Assembly (NCBI GenBank): GCA_947448955.1
Contig: CANFPU010000015.1
Location: forward strand, 1 to 43,074
Length of the DNA stretch: 43,074 bases
Reading direction: 5' to 3'
From: Burkholderiales bacterium
GTDB lineage: Bacteria; Pseudomonadota; Gammaproteobacteria; Burkholderiales; Burkholderiaceae_C
Positions within the stretch are counted from its first letter, which is position 1. Every line of letters starts with the position of its first letter. The notes beneath the pieces are model-generated. The model searched no databases and had not been told where the DNA came from. It saw only the letters and a list, made by a program, of their open reading frames with translations. This document shows positions 24,461 to 34,358 of the stretch, piece after piece. A program made the translations under genes and the position numbers.

Positions 24461-25884
24461 GAGCACACCGCCTGTTCCAGCACCCGGCCCGGCACCGCGC
24501 CGATCGACCCGGCGCCCATCGCGATCACCACATCGCCGGCTCGGGCTTGGCGCAAGATCGCTTCGGGCAATCCAACCACATCATCAACAAACAAGGGATC
24601 GACCCGGCCGGCCAGGCGCAGCGCTCGGGCCAATGCCCGACCGTCGGCCGCGACGATCGGCGCCTCTCCTGCGGCGTAGACCTCGGTCAGCAAGACCGCG
24701 TCGGCACTGCCCAGTACCTTGACGAAGTCCTCAAAGCAGTCGCGGGTGCGGGTAAAGCGATGCGGCTGGAAAGCCAGCACCAGACGTCGGCCCGGAAAAG
24801 CACCGCGCGCGGCGGCGATCACTGCGGCCATCTCCACCGGATGGTGGCCATAGTCGTCGATCAGCGTGAATTCACCGCCGCCGTTCTGCGCCAATGCCGG
24901 CACTTCACCGCATTGCTGGAAGCGGCGACCGACACCGGCGAAACCGGCCAAGGCTCGCAGCACCGGCGCATCAGGCAGCTCAAGCTCGGCGGCCACCGCG
25001 ATCGCTGCCAACGCATTGCGCACGTTGTGTTCGCCGGGCAGGTTCAACCTGATGTTCAGATCGGGCATCCGCGCCGCTTCAAATTCCGAATATCGACGTT
25101 GACAAACGAAATGCATCTGGCCGCCGGGCAAGTGCCGCACATCGACCGCGCGGACCTGCACGTCGGCGCCCAATCCATAGCTGACCACCGGTCGCGAGAG
25201 CATCGGCAGGATGGACCGCACGCCAGGGTCGTCGCCGCAGACGATCGCCGCGCCGTAGAACGGCATGCGGTGCACGAAGTCGACGAAAGCCGACTTCAGG
25301 CGCGCAAAGTCGTGGCCATAGGTGTCCATGTGGTCGGCGTCGATGTTGGTCACGACGCTCATCACCGGCAGCAGGTTCAGGAATGACGCATCGCTCTCGT
25401 CAGCCTCGACGACGATGTAGCCACCCGACCCCAGCCGTGAATTTGCACCCGCTGAATTGAGCTTGCCGCCGATCACAAAAGTCGGGTCGACCCCGGCCTC
25501 GGCCAGTACGCTGGTCACCAACGAGGTGGTGGTGGTCTTGCCGTGGGTGCCCGCAATCGCAATGCCGGATTTCAGTCGCATCAGCTCGGCCAGCATCACC
25601 GCCCGCGGCACCACCGGAATTCGACCCGCGCGCGCAGCGACGACCTCGGGGTTGTCACCGCGAACCGCGGTGGAGGTGACGACTGCCTGGGCGCCAGTGA
25701 TGTGCTCGGCAGCGTGACCGACGAAAATTCGCAAGCCCAGGCCAGCCAGGCGGCGCGTGCTCGCACTGTCCGCCAGGTCCGAGCCCGATACCGCATAGCC
25801 CAGGTTGTGCAGGATCTCGGCAATGCCGCTCATGCCCGCGCCGCCGACGCCGACGAAGTGAATGCGCTTGACCGCGTGCTTCAT
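24457..25884 (-). CDS. murC: UDP-N-acetylmuramate--L-alanine ligase MurC
   Basis: First ligase of the stem peptide, cytoplasmic, 475 residues. It begins [25 protein letters not shown], the UDP-binding Rossmann motif of MurC. The ATP site [10 protein letters not shown] lies at 111-120, and the later [10 protein letters not shown] and FQPHRFTRT motifs are diagnostic of MurC. It overlaps murG by 4 bases (ATGA at 25881-25884) and ddl likewise. Confidence 0.98.
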   Translation of the reverse strand: MKHAVKRIHFVGVGGAGMSGIAEILHNLGYAVSGSDLADSASTRRLAGLGLRIFVGHAAEHITGAQAVVTSTAVRGDNPEVVAARAGRIPVVPRAVMLAELMRLKSGIAIAGTHGKTTTTSLVTSVLAEAGVDPTFVIGGKLNSAGANSRLGSGGYIVVEADESDASFLNLLPVMSVVTNIDADHMDTYGHDFARLKSAFVDFVHRMPFYGAAIVCGDDPGVRSILPMLSRPVVSYGLGADVQVRAVDVRHLPGGQMHFVCQRRYSEFEAARMPDLNIRLNLPGEHNVRNALAAIAVAAELELPDAPVLRALAGFAGVGRRFQQCGEVPALAQNGGGEFTLIDDYGHHPVEMAAVIAAARGAFPGRRLVLAFQPHRFTRTRDCFEDFVKVLGSADAVLLTEVYAAGEAPIVAADGRALARALRLAGRVDPLFVDDVVGLPEAILRQARAGDVVIAMGAGSIGAVPGRVLEQAVCS

Positions 25885-26957
25885 GGCTTGCTCACCAGGC
25901 GTTCGAGTTCGTCGGCGACCCGCTCAGCCGCATGGGGCCGCGCCAGTGCGCGGGCCTGGTTGGCCATTGCCAGCAAGGCTTCCCGGCTCAAGTTTTGCAG
26001 TTGCGCTGCGAGCGATTCGGCGGTCAAGCCAGACTGCGGCAGATGCAGCGCTGCACCATGTCCGGCCAGGTACTCGGCGTTGTCGCGCTGGTGCGCGGTG
26101 GTGCTCAAGACCAGCGGCACCAACAGGCTCGGCACGCCGGCCGCGCACAACTCGCTGACCGTGACCGCGCCAGCGCGGCAGACGATCAAGTCGCAGACCG
26201 CCAGCCGCGCGGCCATGTCGTCGATGAAAGGCAAGACCTCAGCCTCAACGCCATGGCGCGCATAGGCGGCGCGCACCGCATCGAGTTGAGGCGTGCCGGT
26301 CTGGTGCACGATCCGCGGCCGCTGCTGGGCAGGCATCAGCGCCAGCGCGGCTGGCAGCGTCTGGTTGAGCACCTGCGCACCCAAGCTGCCGCCCACGACC
26401 AGCAACTGCAAAGGCCCACTGCGGCCGGCAAATCGCTCGGCCGGCGCCGGCAGCGCCTCGATCTCAGCGCGCACCGGATTGCCGGTGACCAGGCCTTGCC
26501 GGACTGCTGCGGCAGGGCCCTCGAACCCAAAGGCCACGCGGTCAGCGAAGTGCAGCAAGACCTTGTTCGACAACAGCAGCGCAGCGTCCGCATTGACCAA
26601 CAGCAGCGGCTTGCGCAGCAGGCCAGCCATCAGGCCGCCGGGCAAACAAACATAGCCACCCATGCCCAGCACCGCGCTGGCGCCGCGTCGGCGCAGTACA
26701 GCCGCAGCGTCCCAGAAGGCGCGGATCAGCCGCAGTCCACCGCCCACGCTGTGTCGCCAGCCTTTGCCGCGCATGCCGCTGAAGGCCAAGCGGTCCAGTG
26801 CGATACCGGTCGGTGGCACCAGTCGATTTTCCATGCCGGTGGTGGTGCCCAGCCAGCTCACGCTCCAGCCGCGACGCTGCAGCTCGCGGGCGACCGCGAT
26901 CCCGGGAATGATGTGGCCGCCGGTGCCAGCGGCCATGATCACGAGGTGGGGCATCAT
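25881..26957 (-). CDS. murG: Lipid II synthase MurG
   Basis: Peripheral membrane GT28 glycosyltransferase that adds GlcNAc to lipid I to give lipid II. 358 residues; the start [23 protein letters not shown] has the GTGGH loop at 11-15. Further motifs: [19 protein letters not shown], and the donor-site [27 protein letters not shown] lies 6 bases before the ATG at 26957 and 9 before the ATG at 26954; both starts are possible. This ribosome-binding site lies inside the 98-bp repeat. The frame is open further upstream, but that part is repeat DNA. Confidence 0.96.
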   Translation of the reverse strand: MMPHLVIMAAGTGGHIIPGIAVARELQRRGWSVSWLGTTTGMENRLVPPTGIALDRLAFSGMRGKGWRHSVGGGLRLIRAFWDAAAVLRRRGASAVLGMGGYVCLPGGLMAGLLRKPLLLVNADAALLLSNKVLLHFADRVAFGFEGPAAAVRQGLVTGNPVRAEIEALPAPAERFAGRSGPLQLLVVGGSLGAQVLNQTLPAALALMPAQQRPRIVHQTGTPQLDAVRAAYARHGVEAEVLPFIDDMAARLAVCDLIVCRAGAVTVSELCAAGVPSLLVPLVLSTTAHQRDNAEYLAGHGAALHLPQSGLTAESLAAQLQNLSREALLAMANQARALARPHAAERVADELERLVSKP

Positions 26958-27174
26958 GCGCGGCCTCCGCACATCAATTGGCGATTCTGGCTTCGCCAGA
27001 GCAGCCACACTGCGCTTTGCGCAGCCGCCCTGCCCGTGCCGGGCCGGGCGCTCATGCGCGGCCTCCGCGCATGAGCTGTCTGTTCTGGCTCTGCCGGAGC
27101 AGCCACACTGCGCTTTGCGCAGCCGCCCTGCCCGTGCCGGGCCGGGCGCTCATGCGCGGCCTCCGCGCATGAGC
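26955..27174. repeat. 98-bp hairpin-rich tandem duplication at the ftsW-murG junction
   Basis: CATGCGCGGCCTCCG recurs at 26955, 27053 and 27151, exactly 98 bases apart, and the blocks between are nearly identical. Every block carries four short hairpins, each with a 3-base loop. On the plus strand these are GCTCATGCGCGG/CCT/CCGCGCATGAGC (27050-27076 and 27148-27174), TCTGGC/TTC/GCCAGA (26986-27000; imperfect copy at 27084-27098), CTGCGC/TTT/GCGCAG (27010-27024, 27108-27122) and GCCCG/TGC/CGGGC (27032-27044, 27130-27142). The copy next to murG has diverged on one hairpin arm. The array lies between the ftsW stop and the murG start and includes both. Confidence 0.93.
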
Positions 27175-28412
27175 TGTCTGTTCTCAATATCCACGCGGAC
27201 GACGATTGCTAGGGCGATCATGTTCATCAGGATTGCCGATCCGCCGTAACTCAGCAGCGGCAGCGTCAGGCCTTTGGTCGGCAACACACCCAGCGTGACA
27301 CCCATGTTGATCAAGGTCTGGCCGCCAATCCAGATGCCGATGCCTTGCGCCATCAGCCCCGCAAAGACCCGGTCCATCGCCACGGCCTGACGACCGATCA
27401 CGAAAACCCTCCGGATGAGCCAGAAAAAAGCCAGGATCACTAAGGCAACACCCAGGAAACCCAACTCCTCGCCGATCACCGCCATCAAGAAATCGGTGTG
27501 GGCCTCAGGCAGGTAATGGAGTTTCTCGACACTGCCGCCCAAGCCTTGCCCGAAAAACTCGCCGCGGCCGAAGGCGATCAGCGAGTGCGTCAGTTGGTAA
27601 CCCTTGCCTGCCGAATAGACCGGATCCCAGGGGCTCATGAACGCCAAGATGCGCTCGCGCCGGAACGGGCTGGTGGCGATCATCAACACGAACGCAGCCA
27701 GCAGCACTGCGAGACTGAGAAAGAACATCTTGCCGTTCACGCCACCCATGAACAACACACCCAGCGCCATCAGCGCGATCACGACGAAGGCGCCCATGTC
27801 AGGCTCGGCCAACAGCAACACACCGATAAAAGCCAGCGCCAGCGCCATCGGCCACACCGCCTGGATGAACCGCTCCTTGACGTCCATCTTACGGACCATG
27901 TAGCTGGCCGCGTACATCGCCATACCCAACTTGGCCAATTCGCTGGGCTGAAAATTCATCACCCCCAAGGGCAGCCAGCGCCGTGCACCGTTCACACCCT
28001 TGCCGACATGCGGAATCAGCACCACCGCGAGCAGCAGCAGCGACAGCAAAAAAATCCTGGAGGCCCACTTCTCCCAGACCTTGACCGGCACCTGCACCGC
28101 GAGGAGCGCAGCCACAAACGCGATGCCCAAGGACAGCGCGTGACGGTTCAGAAAGAAGGTGGGCGAATAGCGCGCGTACTTGGGACTGTCGGGCAGCGCG
28201 ACACTGGCCGAATAGACCATCACCAGGCCCAGGGTCAGCAATCCGACCACGCACCACACCAGCGCCGGGTCAAAGCCAGCGATCCGGGTCGGTTGATCGA
28301 TCGCCTGGCCATCCCAATTGCGGATCGGCAAGCGGTTCTCGCGCTCACTGCGCCAAGCCTGCAGGCGCTGCATCCAGGGCGCGAGGCCGATCGCCTGAGC
28401 CAGCTTGCTCAC
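27150..28412 (-). CDS. ftsW: Peptidoglycan glycosyltransferase FtsW
   Basis: SEDS-family septal glycan polymerase, partner of FtsI; multi-pass inner-membrane protein of 420 residues. Family motifs: the extracellular [25 protein letters not shown] region and the late [42 protein letters not shown] and [16 protein letters not shown]. The start is a GTG at 28412 overlapping the murD stop (GTGA); a longer open frame upstream is inside murD. The last ten residues, [10 protein letters not shown], and the stop lie inside the first copy of the 98-bp repeat. Confidence 0.95.
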   Translation of the reverse strand: MSKLAQAIGLAPWMQRLQAWRSERENRLPIRNWDGQAIDQPTRIAGFDPALVWCVVGLLTLGLVMVYSASVALPDSPKYARYSPTFFLNRHALSLGIAFVAALLAVQVPVKVWEKWASRIFLLSLLLLAVVLIPHVGKGVNGARRWLPLGVMNFQPSELAKLGMAMYAASYMVRKMDVKERFIQAVWPMALALAFIGVLLLAEPDMGAFVVIALMALGVLFMGGVNGKMFFLSLAVLLAAFVLMIATSPFRRERILAFMSPWDPVYSAGKGYQLTHSLIAFGRGEFFGQGLGGSVEKLHYLPEAHTDFLMAVIGEELGFLGVALVILAFFWLIRRVFVIGRQAVAMDRVFAGLMAQGIGIWIGGQTLINMGVTLGVLPTKGLTLPLLSYGGSAILMNMIALAIVVRVDIENRQLMRGGRA

Positions 28413-30235
28413 AGCACCGCCTCGCCGCGCTCGGCGGCCCGCGCCCGCACCGCCGCCACAAACACCTCGGCCCGGTGACCGTAGTTGCGGAACATGTCCA
28501 GGCTGGCACAAGCCGGGCTCAGCAACAGCGCATCACCGGCCTGCGCCTGGTCGAAGCACCAATTCACGGCGCCCTCCAGGCTGTCATGGCGTTGGCGCGG
28601 CACACCGGCCGAGGCAGGATCGGCGGCCAACGCGGCATCGATCGTGCCGGCATCCCGTCCGATCAAGGCCACCGCCCTGGCATGCCAGGCCACAGGTTGG
28701 GTCAGCGCAGAGAAATCCTGGCCCTTGCCGTCGCCGCCCAAAATCGCCAGCAATTTGGCCGGAGCCTGATCGGCCCCCAGGCCCAGCAACGCCGCCACGG
28801 TGGCGCCAACATTGGTGCCCTTGCTGTCGTCGAAGACCTCGACACCGCCAACTCGGGCGACAAACTCAACCCGGTGCGGCTCACCGCGGTACTCGCGCAG
28901 ACCGTGCAGCATCGGCGCCAAGGGGCAATCGATCGCGCAAGCCAGCGCCAAGGCCGCCAACGCGTTGGCGGCGTTATGCCGGCCTCGCACGCGCAGTGCG
29001 TCGGCTGGCATCAACCGCTGCAGGTAGATCTCTTCATCCTGATCTTCCCCACGGCGACGCTTGAGCGTTTCGTCGACCTCACGCGCACGCACCAACCAGG
29101 CGATGCCGTTCTCGACCACCAGACCGAAATCACCAGGCCGCTGCGGTGCATCCAGTCCGAAACGAAACACCTTGCGACCAACCGATCGTGTGGGTCGGCC
29201 TCGGCCACCTTTGACGGTCACAGGTGCCGGCACCATGGCTTCGACCTGCAGGTCATCACGATTGATGACCATCACGCTTCGCTCGCCAAAGACCTTCGCC
29301 TTGGCCTCAGCATAAGCAGCCATCGATCCATGCCAATCCAGGTGGTCCGGGCTGAGATTGAGCAAGGTCGCGGCGTCAGGCTCGAAGTCCTGCATGCCGT
29401 CAAGCTGGAAGCTCGACAGCTCGAGCACCCAGACCTCAGGCAGATGCTCGAACACCGGCCCGACGGGCGAGCGGCAGGAGCCCGCCGGATCCAAGACCGT
29501 CAGCGCATCGGTCGCCTCGGCGACGTCGGCCGCCGGCTCGATCGGCTCGGCGGTTGGACCGACGGTCAGCTCGGTAGTCAGCTCGGTAATCAGCTCGGTG
29601 ATCAGCTCAGTGACCGGATGACAGACCGGCTCAGCGCTTGCCCCGAAGATCGACGCATTGATCGATGCTTCGCAAGCTGAGACCGGCAGGCCAGTCTCCA
29701 CGACCTGGACAGGCTGCGCCGGCTCCAAGGCCAGTGCCTGGGCCAGCGTGTCGAGCATCGTCGGCCCGATGTTGCCGGCTGCCGCGACCCGTAAACCGCA
29801 TCGACCCACCAGCAAAGCACACATCGCGGTGGTCGTGGTTTTGCCGTTGGTGCCGGTGATCGCTAACAGCTTGGGTGAGTATCCTCGCTCAGCCTTGAGC
29901 TCGGCCAGCGCGGCGACAAAAAGGTCTAGCTCTGCGGCCACCGCGATGCCCTGAGCCTGCGCCGCGGCCAGCAAGGGTGCGATCCGCTCATCGCCGGGCG
30001 CCAGGCCCGGGCTCTTGAGCAGCAGTTGCACGCCAGCGAGATCGACCACACCCGGCAGGCCGCTGTGCAGGCCGATCTCGGGCAAGGTCTCGCGCAGCAA
30101 CGCCGCCTGAGGCGGGTCTTCGCGAGAATCCCAGACTTGAACCTTTGCGCCCCGGCTGGCGCACCAACGTGCCATCGCCAGGCCGGAGTTCCCGAGGCCC
30201 AGTACCAGCACGTGGAGGTCAACCAATGGCGTCAT
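28409..30235 (-). CDS. murD: UDP-N-acetylmuramoylalanine--D-glutamate ligase MurD with a long insertion
   Basis: Adds D-Glu to UDP-MurNAc-L-Ala, cytoplasmic. The core is complete: [15 protein letters not shown] at the N-terminus, ATP loop GTNGKTTTT at 128-136, LELSSFQLD at 271-279, [13 protein letters not shown] at 293-305, HRVEFV near 454 and DDSKGTN at 469-475. At 608 residues it is far longer than the usual 440-500. Most of the excess is a low-complexity insertion at about residues 170-262, between the helix after the P-loop domain and the LELSSFQ strand, containing [17 protein letters not shown] second, smaller expansion with basic and acidic patches (about 341-405) is common in Burkholderiales. 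Seven bases after mraY. Confidence 0.96.
   Translation of the reverse strand: MTPLVDLHVLVLGLGNSGLAMARWCASRGAKVQVWDSREDPPQAALLRETLPEIGLHSGLPGVVDLAGVQLLLKSPGLAPGDERIAPLLAAAQAQGIAVAAELDLFVAALAELKAERGYSPKLLAITGTNGKTTTTAMCALLVGRCGLRVAAAGNIGPTMLDTLAQALALEPAQPVQVVETGLPVSACEASINASIFGASAEPVCHPVTELITELITELTTELTVGPTAEPIEPAADVAEATDALTVLDPAGSCRSPVGPVFEHLPEVWVLELSSFQLDGMQDFEPDAATLLNLSPDHLDWHGSMAAYAEAKAKVFGERSVMVINRDDLQVEAMVPAPVTVKGGRGRPTRSVGRKVFRFGLDAPQRPGDFGLVVENGIAWLVRAREVDETLKRRRGEDQDEEIYLQRLMPADALRVRGRHNAANALAALALACAIDCPLAPMLHGLREYRGEPHRVEFVARVGGVEVFDDSKGTNVGATVAALLGLGADQAPAKLLAILGGDGKGQDFSALTQPVAWHARAVALIGRDAGTIDAALAADPASAGVPRQRHDSLEGAVNWCFDQAQAGDALLLSPACASLDMFRNYGHRAEVFVAAVRARAAERGEAVL
29565..29612. 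repeat. 12-bp tandem repeat inside murD
   Basis: Four 12-base units (plus-strand form GTCAGCTCGGTA) head to tail. They encode the TELI/TELT tetrapeptide repeat of the MurD insertion. Being a multiple of three, copy-number change keeps the reading frame. Confidence 0.88.
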
Positions 30236-30242
30236 GTTTCGA

Positions 30243-31421
30243 TCACCGCAGCTTCAGACTGGCCAGACCGATCAGGCACAACAGCATCGTGATGATCCAG
30301 AACCGGATCACGACCTGGGTCTCTGTCCAGCCGCTCTTCTCGAAGTGGTGGTGCAAAGGCGCCATCTTGAAGATGCGCCGGCCCACGCCGAAGCGCTTTC
30401 TGGTGTACTTGAACCAGCCCACCTGCAGCATCACCGACAAGACTTCGGCAACAAAGACGGCGCCCATCACACCGAGCACGATCTCCTGCCGGGTGATCAC
30501 AGCGACCGTGCCCAGGCCACCACCCAGCGCCAGCGCACCCACGTCACCCATGAACACCTGCGCCGGGTGGGCGTTGAACCAAAGAAACGCCAACCCAGCG
30601 CCTGCCACAGCGCCGCAGAAGATCAGCAATTCACCGGCCCCCGGAATGTAAGGAAACAGCAAGTACCTGCTGTAGACCGAATTGCCAACGACATAGGCAA
30701 AAATGCCCAGCGCACTGCCCACCATCACGACCGGCATGATCGCCAGACCGTCCAGCCCGTCAGTGAAGTTCACCGCGTTGCTGGTGCCCACAATCACGAA
30801 ATAGGTCAGCGCAATGAAACCGTACACCCCCAGCGGGTAGCTGACGGTCTTGAAAAACGGCAGCATCAGGTCAGCCTTGGGCGGCAGATCGTTGGAAAAC
30901 CCGCTTTGAATCCAGCGCGCGAACAACTCCAGCACCCGAAGGTTGGTCGTCTCCGACACCGAGAACGCCAGATAAAGCGCGGCGACGCCGCCGATCAGCG
31001 ACTGCCAGAAGAACTTCTCGCGCGAGCGCATGCCTTCGGGGTCTTTGTTGACCACTTTGCGCCAGTCATCGACCCAACCCACGGCACCGAAGCCGAAGGT
31101 CACCAGCATCACGACCCAGACAAAGCGGTTGCTCCAATCGAACCACAACAGCGTCGCCACGCCCACGCCGATCAGGATCAGCACACCGCCCATCGTCGGC
31201 GTGCCGCTCTTGACCAGGTGCGACTGCATGCCGTAGTCGCGGATCGGCTGACCGATCTTCAATTCGGTGAGCTTGCGGATCACCATCGGTCCGAACGACA
31301 GACCGATCAACAGTGCGGTCATCGCCGACATCACGGCGCGAAAGGTCAGGTACTGGAACACACGCAAAAAGCCCCATTCGGGAAACTGCGCCAGCAGCCA
31401 CTGACTCAAACTAAGCAACAT
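30243..31421 (-). CDS. mraY: Phospho-N-acetylmuramoyl-pentapeptide transferase MraY
   Basis: Integral membrane enzyme that makes lipid I from UDP-MurNAc-pentapeptide and undecaprenyl phosphate. 392 residues, typical for beta-proteobacteria. Motifs: SGTPTMGG near residues 72-79, the catalytic aspartates in [12 protein letters not shown], and [11 protein letters not shown]. The start at 31421 gives [13 protein letters not shown] and has GGAAGGG upstream; the longer open frame is inside murF. It overlaps murF by 11 bases. Confidence 0.97.
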   Translation of the reverse strand: MLLSLSQWLLAQFPEWGFLRVFQYLTFRAVMSAMTALLIGLSFGPMVIRKLTELKIGQPIRDYGMQSHLVKSGTPTMGGVLILIGVGVATLLWFDWSNRFVWVVMLVTFGFGAVGWVDDWRKVVNKDPEGMRSREKFFWQSLIGGVAALYLAFSVSETTNLRVLELFARWIQSGFSNDLPPKADLMLPFFKTVSYPLGVYGFIALTYFVIVGTSNAVNFTDGLDGLAIMPVVMVGSALGIFAYVVGNSVYSRYLLFPYIPGAGELLIFCGAVAGAGLAFLWFNAHPAQVFMGDVGALALGGGLGTVAVITRQEIVLGVMGAVFVAEVLSVMLQVGWFKYTRKRFGVGRRIFKMAPLHHHFEKSGWTETQVVIRFWIITMLLCLIGLASLKLR

Positions 31422-32838
31422 GATCAAGCCCTTCCAAAGCGTGCTGCTGCAGGGCCACCACCACCGTGGGCATGTGCATGAATTTCGATCCCTTGACCAG
31501 TACCGCACCGACGGCAGGAGCCTGCGCAATGGCGGCAATCACGGCCGGCGCATCGGCGAAGTGCAGCGCGTCAGGCCCGAAAGCCTGTGCCGCATCAAGA
31601 CAAGCCTGCCCGACGGCCCAAAGCTTTTCGATCCCCGCGGCACGCGCGTAAGCGCCCACCTCGGCATGGAAGTCCGAACTCCGGTCGCCGACCTCGCCCA
31701 TGTCTCCCAACACCAGCCAGCGAGGGCCGGGCAGCGCGGCCAGCACGTCAATCGCGGCACGCACCGAATCTGGGTTGGCGTTGTAGCTGTCGTCCACCAG
31801 ACTGACCTCACGGCCAGCCCAGCGCAGCGACAACAGGCGGGAGCGGCCCGCCACTGGGCGGAAGCTGGCCAGGCCCTGCGCCACCGCGGCCAACGGAACA
31901 CCTGCGGCCAACGCGGCAGCAGTGGCTGCCAACGCGTTGTGCAGGTTATGGCGCCCAGGGATATGCAATCGCAAGCTGGTCGCGCCGACCGGTGTGTTCA
32001 CCCGAAGCTGCCAATGACCACCGCCGGCATCACTGACCCAAGCGGGTGACGACGTCGTATCCAAGGTCACATCGGCAGCGCCGGTGAGGGCAAAGCTGAT
32101 GCTGCGTCGGGGTCCGGCCAGCGCACGCCAGACCGCAGCATGGGCATCGTCAGCCGGGTAGACCGCGATGCCATCGGCTGCCAGCGCCGTGATCACCGCG
32201 CCGTTCTCTTGCGCCACGGCTTGCACCGTGTGCATGAACTCCTGGTGCTCACGCTGGGCGTTGTTGACCAACGCCACTGTGGCTTGCGCGATCGCCGAGA
32301 GCTGTGCGATCTCGCCGGGGTGGTTCATGCCCATTTCCAGCACCGCGACGCGGTGCCAGACCGCCGCGTCTTGCCGCAGCCTCAACACGGTCAGCGGCAG
32401 GCCGATGTGGTTGTTGAAATTGCCGGCGGTGGCCAATGCCGCGTCGCCAACCCAGGCGCGCAGGATCGACGCGATCATCTGCGTCGCGGTGGTCTTGCCA
32501 TTGCTGCCCGTCACCGCGATCAGCGACAGCTTCAGACGGGCCCGCCAGGCCGTGGCGATCTGCTGCAGCGCGGCCAGCGTGTCAGGGACCAGCAGCCCAC
32601 TCAGGCCGGACTCCACCAATCCCCGCTCAGCCAATGCCGCAACAGCGCCTGCAGCACGGGCTTGATCCAGGTAGTTGTGGGCATCGAAGCGATCGCCGCG
32701 CAACGCGACAAAGAAGTCGCCCGCCTGCACGCTGCGGGTGTCGCTGTGCACCCGCAGCAACGGCGTCTCGCCGTCACCGACCTGTGTCGAACCCGGCAGT
32801 AAGGCTTGGAGTTGGGCCAAGGTCATCATCGCGGTCAC
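31411..32838 (-). CDS. murF: UDP-MurNAc-tripeptide--D-Ala-D-Ala ligase MurF
   Basis: Adds D-Ala-D-Ala to the UDP-linked tripeptide, using the ddl product. 475 residues from the GTG at 32838, which overlaps the murE stop as GTGA; ATG codons at 32829 and 32826 would give [13 protein letters not shown], closer to most homologues, so the exact start is open. ATP loop GSNGKTT is at 111-117, [10 protein letters not shown] is the metal-site region, and [17 protein letters not shown] is diagnostic of MurF. Confidence 0.96.
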   Translation of the reverse strand: MTAMMTLAQLQALLPGSTQVGDGETPLLRVHSDTRSVQAGDFFVALRGDRFDAHNYLDQARAAGAVAALAERGLVESGLSGLLVPDTLAALQQIATAWRARLKLSLIAVTGSNGKTTATQMIASILRAWVGDAALATAGNFNNHIGLPLTVLRLRQDAAVWHRVAVLEMGMNHPGEIAQLSAIAQATVALVNNAQREHQEFMHTVQAVAQENGAVITALAADGIAVYPADDAHAAVWRALAGPRRSISFALTGAADVTLDTTSSPAWVSDAGGGHWQLRVNTPVGATSLRLHIPGRHNLHNALAATAAALAAGVPLAAVAQGLASFRPVAGRSRLLSLRWAGREVSLVDDSYNANPDSVRAAIDVLAALPGPRWLVLGDMGEVGDRSSDFHAEVGAYARAAGIEKLWAVGQACLDAAQAFGPDALHFADAPAVIAAIAQAPAVGAVLVKGSKFMHMPTVVVALQQHALEGLDHVA

Positions 32839-34358
32839 GGCAAACCCCTTCGGGCCAGCGCTTGAGCGGCGATTTGCTGGTCGGCGAAAGGTCGCTTGAC
32901 ACCCGCCAACTCCTGGTAATCCTCGTGGCCCTTGCCTGCCAGCAGCAGCAGGTCTGCAGCGCCGGCCTGGTCGATCGCGTGGTCGATGGCTGCACGGCGG
33001 TCTTCGATCACCTCGACCTGTGCCAAATCGGCGATCCCGGCACGGATTTGCGCCAGGATCGCGGCCGGGTTCTCATCGCGGGGGTTGTCGCTGGTCAACA
33101 CGATGCGGTCGGCCAAGCGCCCGGCCATCGCGCCCATCAGCGGCCGCTTGCTGGCGTCGCGGTTGCCGCCACAGCCAAACAGGCACCACAGCCTGCCGCC
33201 GCGCGCCACAGCCAGCGGGCGCAAGGCTGTCAACACTTTGTCGAGGGCATCCGGCGTGTGGGCGAAGTCGACCACCACTTCGGGCTGGCCGGGGCGGGCA
33301 GCCACGCGCTCCATCCGTCCTGGCACGGGTGTGAGCTGTGGCAGCACAGCCACCGCGCGGTCCAGATCCACCCCCAGCGCTCGCAGCGCGCCGAGCACCG
33401 CCAACAAATTGCTGACGTTGAAATCACCGACCAGGCGGCTGCGCACCGCCAGCCTGGATTGACCCTCGACCAAGGTGAACGCCAAGCCGCCGTCGACATA
33501 GCCTAGATCACGGGCCTGCAAGCGCGCCGTACCGGCTACGGCGGTGGTCCACAGGTCAAGTCCGGCGTCAGCGCATTCGCGCGCCAGGGCGGCACCTTGC
33601 GGGTCGTCGAGGTTGACCACCGCAGCCCGCAGTCCCGGGCTGCCGAACAGTGTGCGTTTGGCGGCCCAGTAAGCCGTCATGTCACCGTGGTAATCGAGGT
33701 GATCCTGGGTGAAGTTGCTGAACTGCGCCACCGAGATCTGCGTGCCGGCCAAGCGGTGCTCGGCGAGGCCGATCGACGAGGCCTCGATCGCACAAGCGAC
33801 AAAGTCGGCGTCGGCCATGCGGCGCAAGGCGAGCTGCAGTGCGACCGGGTCAGGTGTGGTCAGGCCGTTGTGAACCAGGGTCGAGGGCGAGTCTCGAAGC
33901 GGCGGCTCGCCAATCCCCAGCGTGCCGACCAGTCCGCATCGCTGGCCCAATGCGGACAGCGCCTGCGCTGTCCACCAAGCCGTGCTGCTCTTGCCATTGG
34001 TGCCCGTCACGGCGATCACCTGCAACGCGCGGGCCGGCTCGCCAAACCAGGCCGCGGCGAGCGGGCCGGTCGCGGCTTTCAGGCCGGTCAGGCTGGCAAG
34101 ACGCGGGTCGTTGGCATCAAATTCAAAGGAATCGGCACCCTCGGCCTCGAACAAGCAGGCGGCAGCGCCGGCGGCCAACGCCGAGCTCACATAGCGCCGG
34201 CCGTCACTGGCGTAACCCGGCCACGCGATGAAGGCATCGCCTGGCCGCAGCAGGCGGCTGTCAGTGCGTAACCGATCAACGCCCGACTCGCCCGACTGAC
34301 CCAAGCGCTGGGTTAGCCAAGTCCTGGCCTCAGCAACGCCTGACAGCGTGGGCGCCAT
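32835..34358 (-). CDS. murE: UDP-MurNAc-L-Ala-D-Glu--meso-diaminopimelate ligase MurE
   Basis: Adds meso-diaminopimelate to the stem peptide, cytoplasmic, 507 residues. ATP loop GTNGKSS at 119-125, TQDHLDYHGDM at 217-227, and the DAP-recognition motif DNPR at 424-427, which separates DAP-adding from lysine-adding enzymes. The ATG at 34358 shares a base with the ftsI stop (TGATG); a TTG one codon upstream is less likely. Confidence 0.97.
   Translation of the reverse strand: MAPTLSGVAEARTWLTQRLGQSGESGVDRLRTDSRLLRPGDAFIAWPGYASDGRRYVSSALAAGAAACLFEAEGADSFEFDANDPRLASLTGLKAATGPLAAAWFGEPARALQVIAVTGTNGKSSTAWWTAQALSALGQRCGLVGTLGIGEPPLRDSPSTLVHNGLTTPDPVALQLALRRMADADFVACAIEASSIGLAEHRLAGTQISVAQFSNFTQDHLDYHGDMTAYWAAKRTLFGSPGLRAAVVNLDDPQGAALARECADAGLDLWTTAVAGTARLQARDLGYVDGGLAFTLVEGQSRLAVRSRLVGDFNVSNLLAVLGALRALGVDLDRAVAVLPQLTPVPGRMERVAARPGQPEVVVDFAHTPDALDKVLTALRPLAVARGGRLWCLFGCGGNRDASKRPLMGAMAGRLADRIVLTSDNPRDENPAAILAQIRAGIADLAQVEVIEDRRAAIDHAIDQAGAADLLLLAGKGHEDYQELAGVKRPFADQQIAAQALARRGLP

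Noticed and set aside
26955-27174. Intrinsic terminator within the dcw cluster
   Set aside because: The stems are strong but no T-run follows on the coding strand and seven essential genes lie downstream.
26954-27187. Minus-strand open frame through the 98-bp repeats ending [10 protein letters not shown]
   Set aside because: It begins within ftsW in another frame, consists of repeat DNA and is Arg/Ala-rich; only its last ten codons resemble a real protein end, discussed as a relict ftsW terminus.
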